DNA from: Vibrio scophthalmi LMG 19158
GTDB taxonomy: Bacteria; Pseudomonadota; Gammaproteobacteria; Enterobacterales; Vibrionaceae
Reading direction: 5' to 3'
Assembly (NCBI RefSeq): GCF_000222585.1
Contig: NZ_AFWE01000218.1
Span: 1-64,000 of the forward strand
DNA length: 64,000 nt
Shown in pieces: positions 57,574 to 64,000 of this stretch. The position numbers were made by a program, and so were the translations under genes. Each line of letters begins with the position of its first letter. Positions within the stretch are counted from its first letter, which is position 1. The notes under the pieces are model-generated. The model saw nothing but the letters and a program-made list of their open reading frames with translations, made no database searches and was not told the origin of the DNA.

Positions 57574-58347
57574 TTAGAGTATTTGATTTAATTGATTGAT
57601 TACATCTGCAGATTTGACGTGCAGTAAGTTGGAATAGCCAAGGAACACGCCCAGCCAAATAACAATAAATCCAACTAAAATTGACCAAACTGGTAATTGT
57701 CGACTCAAGTGGTACTTGGTTTTTGCTACAAGCGCACTCGATGAAGTGAGATCTTGCAACTCTCGCTCATTTAGACCGGCGATAGTGCTATGTAAACGCG
57801 TGATCACTTTTTGACGTTCGTTGTACCCGCCTTCCATCACACGATATTTACCTTCAAACCCGAGAACCAAGCATTGATAGATGAACTCCAATAACGTGTG
57901 ATAACGTTTTGGCTCTCCTTCCAAACGACTTAAGATAGTAAAGACTTTCTCTCCGCCCCACGTTTCGTTATGAAAACGCGAAAGCATGGAGTATTCGGCC
58001 CATACGCTAGATGCCCCCCAACTTGTTCCCATCACCGCTTCATCTAGGAACGCACAGAGGATATAGCGATAAGCCATCAAAATGGCATGTTCGTAACCTT
58101 GTTCGGTCAACTCAATTTCTATCGCTTTAATTTCTTCGACCGTTTGATTATAGATTTGCTCTATATTGTCGCAGTCAGTCAGACTTCTTACTCTCAGTGA
58201 CAAACCAAACAGTGGTGTCGCCGCATCAATCAAAAGGTTACGGTTTTCCCCTCTCAACTGGAACCAGTAATCTTGGTCGTGATTAATTTGTTCTACATTT
58301 TCAAACAGTAAACTACTGTATTGACTATTTTTTTTATCGATATCCAT
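57574..58347 (-). CDS. tssL: T6SS inner-membrane protein TssL/DotU (VasF)
   Basis: 257 residues from the ATG at 58347, preceded by AGGAGTTGATT. The cytoplasmic part is all helical, with LLIDAATPLFGLSLRVRSL and YILCAFLDEAVMGTSWGASSVW, the DotU signature. One C-terminal membrane helix (~215-238) anchors it. It lacks an added peptidoglycan-binding domain. Part of the TssJ-TssL-TssM complex. Its start lies 2 nt after the tssK stop. Confidence 0.94.
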   Translation of the reverse strand: MDIDKKNSQYSSLLFENVEQINHDQDYWFQLRGENRNLLIDAATPLFGLSLRVRSLTDCDNIEQIYNQTVEEIKAIEIELTEQGYEHAILMAYRYILCAFLDEAVMGTSWGASSVWAEYSMLSRFHNETWGGEKVFTILSRLEGEPKRYHTLLEFIYQCLVLGFEGKYRVMEGGYNERQKVITRLHSTIAGLNERELQDLTSSSALVAKTKYHLSRQLPVWSILVGFIVIWLGVFLGYSNLLHVKSADVINQLNQIL

Positions 58348-58349
58348 AA

Positions 58350-59684
58350 TCAACTCCTAATCGCCCAGAATTGAAGATCAAGATCTTCAAATGCCCCAGC
58401 CACATGGAAGGCAAACCCACTTGAGTGACCGAGTGTCGACCAAGCAGGGCTCGTTTTATCAAGCTGGTAATAAGCGTAACCTGCGTGATAAGGCAACTGT
58501 CTTGGCGCAACGGGTAGCAAGTTCAGTGGGATACCCGGTAACTGTAACGAAATCAGCTCACGTATTTTTTCAACGGTCGATACTTTGGTTTGTTGAACAA
58601 AGAGATGACGTAACTCATCAAGCGGCATACGGGCTTTTACCGCAATAATGAATTCAGCACTTTCGATCAATTGAGGATCTTGGATTGGTGCTACCATCAA
58701 GCCATATTTACGCTTATCCAACTGGATCGAAACGGCGCGCGGTTCCAGTACAATACTCAAGCTCTGCCTTAGATTTCGAATAAGCGGCAGAAATGCGCTA
58801 CTCGGCATATCATGGTTGTAATGAGGCAATGTCGGCGGTAGGCGGCTCTCATCCGTGAATGTCGCTAACTCTCCACATACACATGCTAGGCATTCAAATA
58901 AACGCTCTGGATGCAAATTGCGCAACTGAGCTAAGTGTTGAATCTGAGGTTGAATTCGGTTTAACGCCTGCAACAACATAAAATCCGACACATCTGCGAC
59001 AGCCCCTTGAGACGGCGAAGCAATACGTTGAGAGATATTCTTAGCTCGCTCGCCCATTAACCCCGAAATTTCGCTAATAAATCGGTGTAAAGACGCATTG
59101 CTTGATACATTCAGGTGGCAAGGAATAAAATCAGGATCCAAGACCACGCTACCATCCGGACGTTTTTCTAAAATACGAGCAATCGCTATCGATGCATAAG
59201 CACTGCGATCTTCTTTTTCTAGCATTAATTGCATACGCACAGGTGACACATCTAACGTCGTACTGTCGCCGCCAACGGTATGCACATCGCGAACTTCAAT
59301 ACGACTGCTAGCATAGCGCCCTGTTCCCCGCTCTTCCGGCCAATCAATCTCCATCAGTGAATCGCTGCGCAGCGGCACCGCAAGATACACTATCTGATAC
59401 GCAAGCGATGAATCTTCTACTTCGAGCGCATCGGGCAGTACATCCTCTTGTGGTATACGAAAAACCGTCCCATCAGGCATGACCCCTACTGCTCTTTCGA
59501 TCGATATACGACCAAACGAAAGGTATTCAGGGTTAAGTGTTAACTCAGAAACACCATAGAGATAGCGGTTAACCGAGCCCATACGTTCATCAAGCACATG
59601 TTCAAAGTAACGCTGTTGCTGCTGAAAGTGCTGGGGCTTGATAAACAAGCCTTCATTCCAAATTACACGATTACGCGTAAACAT
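58350..59684 (-). CDS. tssK: T6SS baseplate protein TssK (VasE)
   Basis: 444 residues, full length for TssK. Begins MFTRNRVIWNEGLFIKPQHFQQQQRYFEHVL, the typical TssK N-terminus. Links the baseplate wedges to the membrane complex. It follows tssJ by 4 nt. Confidence 0.95.
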   Translation of the reverse strand: MFTRNRVIWNEGLFIKPQHFQQQQRYFEHVLDERMGSVNRYLYGVSELTLNPEYLSFGRISIERAVGVMPDGTVFRIPQEDVLPDALEVEDSSLAYQIVYLAVPLRSDSLMEIDWPEERGTGRYASSRIEVRDVHTVGGDSTTLDVSPVRMQLMLEKEDRSAYASIAIARILEKRPDGSVVLDPDFIPCHLNVSSNASLHRFISEISGLMGERAKNISQRIASPSQGAVADVSDFMLLQALNRIQPQIQHLAQLRNLHPERLFECLACVCGELATFTDESRLPPTLPHYNHDMPSSAFLPLIRNLRQSLSIVLEPRAVSIQLDKRKYGLMVAPIQDPQLIESAEFIIAVKARMPLDELRHLFVQQTKVSTVEKIRELISLQLPGIPLNLLPVAPRQLPYHAGYAYYQLDKTSPAWSTLGHSSGFAFHVAGAFEDLDLQFWAIRS

Positions 59685-59688
59685 CTTG

Positions 59689-60168
59689 TTATTCCACCCT
59701 TTCTAATTTCACATCGTAGTCTTTGAAATACATCAACAAATGGTACTCCCTACCTTTGTTCAACACTTTTACGGCCTTTTTCCATTCACTTAGATCCGGC
59801 TCCGAAAAGTGTGCCATGATGCCGATATAGTTGGTTTCTTCATCAACCTCTATCTCATTGACAAACTTGAACTGCCCTGGCGTAAGGACATAATCGTAAT
59901 TTTTGACAAAGTTACTGCGTAGCGCGCCTTCATAGTCGTCTTTCATCTGATCATAATCAGCAGACATAAACATTGAGTCATCGACCAACTCAAAGACCTG
60001 AACCGCGATTGGCGCCGCTTCTCCCCAAATGTTTGGGTTGGTACCTTCATCACTGACTAAGCTAAACGTTACTTTCGTTGGTTGCTCAGGTGGAGCGATG
60101 GGTTCTGATGAACTACATGCTGTTAACGCTGTCAGTAGCATCAGTAGAGCAAAAGAGCGTATATTCAC
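59689..60168 (-). CDS. tssJ: T6SS outer-membrane lipoprotein TssJ (VasD)
   Basis: 159 residues; lipoprotein signal ending LTALTACSSS (Cys18), then a beta-sandwich domain (VTFSLVSDEGTNPNIWGEAAPIAVQVFEL...) typical of TssJ/SciN. The C-terminus has the conserved VLNKGREYHLLMYF stretch. Anchored to the inner face of the outer membrane; binds TssM. It starts 2 nt after the tagH stop. Confidence 0.93.
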   Translation of the reverse strand: MNIRSFALLMLLTALTACSSSEPIAPPEQPTKVTFSLVSDEGTNPNIWGEAAPIAVQVFELVDDSMFMSADYDQMKDDYEGALRSNFVKNYDYVLTPGQFKFVNEIEVDEETNYIGIMAHFSEPDLSEWKKAVKVLNKGREYHLLMYFKDYDVKLERVE

Positions 60169-60170
60169 CG

Positions 60171-61643
60171 TTATAACTCCAACTGTTTTTCACGTACTTT
60201 TTTGTCGTATGATTGCTCGAAGATTTCCCAGAACAATTTTTCAAAGCCTTTTTGACGGTCAGAAGTAAGCTCTTGATAATAATGGCAATACATTTCCCAC
60301 GCCCACGACTCAGGACTTTGATTATCAAGGTCTCCGTTTCGCTTATAGTGTTGAAAACGGCGCAGTAATACTTGAGGAGAGAAAGCATTGAGAATTTGAC
60401 TTAGTGCTTCACCCGTTGCATGTTGCATTGCTTCATTGTGGTCGCGGACATTCTTCAAACTCTCCGAGATAGCCGCGGGCGCTGATAAATGCACCAAACT
60501 CTTGTCGGTGTCATATAACGTACGAATTGTTTCTTCGTATGAAAGACCTAAGCGCAATGGATTATCTTCAATCGGTTGTAGATTGCGATTCATTACACCA
60601 AATCGACCTTCGCATACTTGTTGATTCAGTTGTAAAAGACCTTTCACGCAAGCTTGAAGCGATTGACCAAGCTCCTCAGACAACATATGCATCTTGTCCA
60701 TATCATGGCTGTTGCCAACATCGACACCTAATCCATTAAGCATCGGTCCTGTCAGTAAATGATTGGCTCTTGCTGACGAACGATTCTGCTCATCGCCCGT
60801 AGGAGGAAAACTTTTCGCGACTTCCTCTTCCAATAAATCTAATACCTTATCGTTCATCCCTAAGCCCTCTGGTACGTTTAAAGTGTCATTATTTGTGTGT
60901 GGTGCAGTCGACGATACATTGGTAGCCGATTCGGTCTGCGCTAACGTCGGCGATTGCCCATCTGATTTATTTCGGTGTAACCCTAGAATTTTCTTCAACC
61001 TGATTGATGATGTCATTTCGTAATCACTATCTGCTTGTGGAGTAATCTGAGCTTGGCCACGTTGAATATCATTTTCTGGCACAATGGTTTGTTGCTCATC
61101 CGTTGCTAACTGCGTTTCTTGAAGCAGTGACTGCTCTTGTTTAAAGTCATTAAATAATTCATCTAGCGCCGCAATCGGATCACTTGATTGATGGTTTTCT
61201 GTCTCATACTCATCACTAACCGAATCGAGCTCATCTTCGCGCAATAAGTCAAATCTATCTGTTTCAAAAAGCTGCTCAATTGATTGACCCTCTTGGACTG
61301 ATTCATCTTCATTTTTCGCAAGAGTCACTCGTAGACGATATGGACCAATCACCACTTCGTTGTTATGCTCAAGTCTTGCAAATGCGCCCCGCCCCAATGG
61401 CATATGCGAACCGTTCACATAAGTCGCTCCACAAAGATCTTCGATACAAAACTCACCATCAATGACCGCCACTTCGCAATGCTGCGCTTGCACGGAACTG
61501 TATGCATCGCTCAACCGCCATTTCGCTGCAGGTGACGATCCAATCACCCCCCCTTCATGCGTAAAAATACGCTGTGCAGATAAGCCTGACTGTAGTTGTT
61601 GAGCATTCACAACTAACATGGAGAGTCTTTGTTCGATTTGCAT
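60171..61643 (-). CDS. tagH: T6SS FHA-domain protein TagH (VasC)
   Basis: 490 residues. The N-terminal FHA domain (about 15-105: GSSPAAKWRLSDAYSSVQAQHCEV, DLCGATYVNG) is a phosphothreonine-recognition fold. A long acidic, low-complexity middle and a C-terminal VasC-type domain (~320-480) follow. In other bacteria FHA proteins link Thr phosphorylation to T6SS assembly; no kinase/phosphatase pair (PpkA/PppA) is in this window. Confidence 0.9.
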   Translation of the reverse strand: MQIEQRLSMLVVNAQQLQSGLSAQRIFTHEGGVIGSSPAAKWRLSDAYSSVQAQHCEVAVIDGEFCIEDLCGATYVNGSHMPLGRGAFARLEHNNEVVIGPYRLRVTLAKNEDESVQEGQSIEQLFETDRFDLLREDELDSVSDEYETENHQSSDPIAALDELFNDFKQEQSLLQETQLATDEQQTIVPENDIQRGQAQITPQADSDYEMTSSIRLKKILGLHRNKSDGQSPTLAQTESATNVSSTAPHTNNDTLNVPEGLGMNDKVLDLLEEEVAKSFPPTGDEQNRSSARANHLLTGPMLNGLGVDVGNSHDMDKMHMLSEELGQSLQACVKGLLQLNQQVCEGRFGVMNRNLQPIEDNPLRLGLSYEETIRTLYDTDKSLVHLSAPAAISESLKNVRDHNEAMQHATGEALSQILNAFSPQVLLRRFQHYKRNGDLDNQSPESWAWEMYCHYYQELTSDRQKGFEKLFWEIFEQSYDKKVREKQLEL

Positions 61644-61646
61644 ATT

Positions 61647-62624
61647 CTATTGCCTTACTTGTATAAGCACGTTTTTGTCTGATAGTTCGCCACCCAAAAA
61701 TGACGTCCAACCTAGGGCGACACTGTTCTTTCGACAGAGCGTCATTTCGGGCACTTCACTTTCATGCATGGTGAGTTGCAGGTCATACGCCATCTGTTCT
61801 CGTAAAATAAACTCAACCAATTTACATAATGGTTGGTACTCTTTTCCCGAAGGTAAGAAATCGGCAAATTTTTCGCGCGTTAGCCCACCAATGCAGATGG
61901 TAAATTTGCCGTTACAATCCATCACCGACTCACCCAACAAGGTATCCACGCCCAACTCGCCATTTTGTCGACCTAAACTCAACTGTTGATAGGGTTGAAT
62001 GGCGACTTTGCGCCTTACCCACTGAGTAATCGTGACTTCCTTTAAATCAAAACAATGGGCAATAATGCCTGACACAACTTGTGGTGAGCGGCTGCGTCCC
62101 GCCAACAGCCCTGAATACGCAAGCATCTTGCACCAGTTAATCGGCGTTTCTCCACGTAAGTCCGCATCACCTAGCCCGACCAAAGCAAACAGCTGAGAAG
62201 AGAGCTGATCTTGTGCATCGGGCTGAAAACGAACGTAGTAACGATATTTACGCCAAATGCGATAAACCAAGTTGATCAGACGATTGTTAAAAAAATCTAA
62301 GAATGGGCGCTTAAAACCACCTCGGTCTTCTTCTACCAACTGCTGTAAAATAAAACCCGGCAGTGGCGACTGTGCCCCCGTCAAACCAAAAAAATTCGTT
62401 TGTAAAATCAAACGTTCGTCATCACGCTTTTCTAGATCAATCACATCCGCAGGCGCAAAACCTAAACTTGGATTCGCACTAAATACCAACTGACATGCTC
62501 GTTCCCAATCTTCCGATTCAGGATTGAACGCATGAATCTTCTGTAACAACTCAACCAACTGATAAAAGTTGTAGTTTCGTACATCATCTGGCAACGCTAG
62601 CAGGGATTCCTGAAGCTCTGACAT
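61647..62624 (-). CDS. tssG: T6SS baseplate protein TssG (VasB)
   Basis: 325 residues from the ATG at 62624, two bases after the tssF stop (TAGAAATG). A longer frame starts at 62663 inside tssF. Core: MSELQESLLALPDDVRNYNFYQLVELLQKIHAF, FSANPSLGFAPADV, and FFGLTGAQSPLPGFILQQL. It joins two TssF to form baseplate wedges. Confidence 0.94.
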   Translation of the reverse strand: MSELQESLLALPDDVRNYNFYQLVELLQKIHAFNPESEDWERACQLVFSANPSLGFAPADVIDLEKRDDERLILQTNFFGLTGAQSPLPGFILQQLVEEDRGGFKRPFLDFFNNRLINLVYRIWRKYRYYVRFQPDAQDQLSSQLFALVGLGDADLRGETPINWCKMLAYSGLLAGRSRSPQVVSGIIAHCFDLKEVTITQWVRRKVAIQPYQQLSLGRQNGELGVDTLLGESVMDCNGKFTICIGGLTREKFADFLPSGKEYQPLCKLVEFILREQMAYDLQLTMHESEVPEMTLCRKNSVALGWTSFLGGELSDKNVLIQVRQ

Positions 62625-62626
62625 TT

Positions 62627-64000
62627 CTAGATCAACGGCTGCATTCCTGCCTGGGTTCCCCATGTGTACTTCTCTTGGTTGGACGCATTAATCACCACCA
62701 ATTCATGAAATGAATTGATGCTGGCATAAAGTGCAAAGAAATGACTTAAAACGGTGCCGAACAGATATAATTCACCTTCCGAGCCAAAACAGTTTTGGTC
62801 GATATATATCGTCGATTTAAGGCCTCTTACTGGTAAACCGCGTAAAATTTTATCCACTGGCTGTGATTCGATTTTCTGAATACCTTCAAGTCGTAACTGA
62901 GCAACTCTTTCAGCTTGTCTGTCAACCAGAGCTCTAAAGTCGTAAGCCCTTAGCACACTGCTTAAGGCGTCTTTAGAGAGTAAAGATAGATAATTAAGCG
63001 ACAGGTTAGAAATCAACATCCACAGTAAGCTACCATCCAAAACTGGGCGTAACGATTGTGATGGCACCGTAATATTACTAAAGGTGGCAAACGGCGGTGA
63101 GGTATCTGTCGGTTCGCAAATATCACCAACACCCAGCTCCAATGGTAACAATCTATTTGTACACGTTAACTTGAGAGAGACCGCTTCATCGACTTGCATC
63201 GACTGTGTTTCATCTCCGCGAATAAAGGCAATAAAATTGTCAAAACCATCTCCTCGAATACTATTCTTAACTCGAGTACGGTAATACAAAGCTTCTCGAT
63301 TTCTTGCTCGCTCAACTTCATGCTGAAAACTTTCAAACGCAGAATAAACTCGTTTCTCGCCACGAATACGTTGGCTCGCTTGGGTTTTATCTTGCCAACC
63401 AAAGACGCCATCAACACTGAACACTTCATAGTGAGCAGGATAACGACTTGAAGGAACAACACGATACTCAGAACGCCTTCCTGTCAGATCAATAGGATCT
63501 GCATCATGATCAAACAAGTTGATTACCGGTGTACAATAAAGTTGGAAATTGTCTTTTCTAACTCTGACATCCGTCGGTAAAGTCTTGGTAAAGCTGATTT
63601 TTAACTTAAAATCGTTGGTTACTGATTTAGGTAACGCCGATTTGAGTTGCGTAATATCAAAAAAATGAAATGCTTCTGGGAACGACAAATATTCTTGTAG
63701 TACACGATAACCTTCGTAGACATTATTTGGATAAGGCAATAGCGCTTGCTCGCTATCGAAACCGACCGTTTTAAGTGCGTTTTTCGGTAGTGAAAAAGGC
63801 GTTCCATCCACCTCAATCCAAACCTTATCCAAATAGTGATTCAGCCATAGGTAAAGCATCTGTGAGCTGTATTTATCGCCGCCTAAGTAAAAACGGAGAT
63901 CATCAAGATGAATGTCACCAACGCTATTCTCACCCAATAAGCTAAGTGAGATATCAATCAAGCTCGCTTCTCTTGTATGGTGAGAAGTTACGTCGATACA
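62627..64000 (-). CDS. tssF: T6SS baseplate protein TssF (VasA), 5' end beyond the window
   Basis: The frame is open from the TAG at 62627 to the window end (457 residues visible). The amino-terminal ~130 residues of a usual ~590-residue TssF must lie past base 64000. Visible: SHHTREASLIDISLSLLGENSVGDIHLDDLRFYLGGDKYSSQMLYLWLNHYL, then a middle beta domain and a C-terminal VxGLKSTIYIDQNCFGSEGELYLFGTVLSHFFALYASINSFHEL motif typical of TssF. Forms baseplate wedges with TssG and TssK. Confidence 0.95.
   Translation of the reverse strand, partial: CIDVTSHHTREASLIDISLSLLGENSVGDIHLDDLRFYLGGDKYSSQMLYLWLNHYLDKVWIEVDGTPFSLPKNALKTVGFDSEQALLPYPNNVYEGYRVLQEYLSFPEAFHFFDITQLKSALPKSVTNDFKLKISFTKTLPTDVRVRKDNFQLYCTPVINLFDHDADPIDLTGRRSEYRVVPSSRYPAHYEVFSVDGVFGWQDKTQASQRIRGEKRVYSAFESFQHEVERARNREALYYRTRVKNSIRGDGFDNFIAFIRGDETQSMQVDEAVSLKLTCTNRLLPLELGVGDICEPTDTSPPFATFSNITVPSQSLRPVLDGSLLWMLISNLSLNYLSLLSKDALSSVLRAYDFRALVDRQAERVAQLRLEGIQKIESQPVDKILRGLPVRGLKSTIYIDQNCFGSEGELYLFGTVLSHFFALYASINSFHELVVINASNQEKYTWGTQAGMQPLI

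Noticed and set aside
62625-62663. Upstream extension of tssG inside tssF
   Set aside because: It would overlap tssF by 37 nt; the ATG at 62624 directly after the tssF stop gives the family N-terminus.

Overview
The window looks like part of the smaller chromosome of a Vibrio species. Gene content and order match that setting: fruR-fruBKA, glgC, torS/torT, mgsA, helicase IV, glpD, a PilZ gene next to luxQ-luxP, yceH, glpK, nrdDG, phaB-phaA-phaP-phaC, and a V. cholerae-type type VI secretion (T6SS) cluster. No rRNA, tRNA, insertion sequence, integron, prophage or CRISPR array was recognised. Both ends cut a gene: fruR at base 1 and tssF at base 64000.

Layout. 1-4990: fructose PTS regulon, with FruR/Cra divergent from fruBKA and at least three near-palindromic FruR operators between them. 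5217-9372: ADP-glucose pyrophosphorylase, a YqhD-type alcohol dehydrogenase, a VOC protein with an acetyltransferase relic upstream, and a YhhN membrane protein. 9438-16044: TMAO sensing (TorS, divergent TorT), methylglyoxal synthase and helicase IV. 16244-21290: YccS-like membrane protein, a small protein, GlpD and a PilZ c-di-GMP receptor. 21329-26309: luxPQ (AI-2 quorum sensing), a GIY-YIG protein, YceH and a small ORF. 26500-34148: DUF496 protein, small membrane protein, GlpK, an OmpA-like lipoprotein, a DsbA-like lipoprotein plus membrane-anchored FKBP isomerase, a retropepsin-like lipoprotein, an aminotransferase and a GNAT-like protein. 34322-37109: anaerobic ribonucleotide reductase nrdD-nrdG under a paired NrdR box and an FNR box. 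37267-41301: secreted endonuclease/exonuclease-fold protein, two-part YeeE/YedE transporter, an S41-like protein lacking its serine, and a lipocalin. 41609-45796: polyhydroxyalkanoate operon. 45797-46783: AT-rich gap with a candidate structured RNA and a dyad operator. 46784-47551: TetR regulator. 47699-64000: T6SS genes tssM, tssA, vasI, vasH, clpV, tssL, tssK, tssJ, tagH, tssG and tssF, transcribed right to left.

How the genes fit together. Many loci carry out environmental sensing (AI-2, TMAO, c-di-GMP, oxygen via FNR) and carbon-store control (fructose, glycogen, glycerol, PHA). Two operons (nrdDG and phaBAPC) have an intrinsic terminator inside the operon that would set the ratio of upstream to downstream product. 

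The most unusual stretch is 46362-46716, between phaB and tetR. The minus strand has a sigma54-like promoter, several self-complementary segments and a clean intrinsic terminator but no convincing ORF, so it looks like a regulatory RNA of about 215 nt. It contains an 11-nt stretch complementary to the conserved core of the Vibrio Qrr quorum-sensing sRNAs as I recall that core. A 26-bp dyad lies between it and tetR. All functions are inferred from translated sequence and motif recognition; no database search was run.
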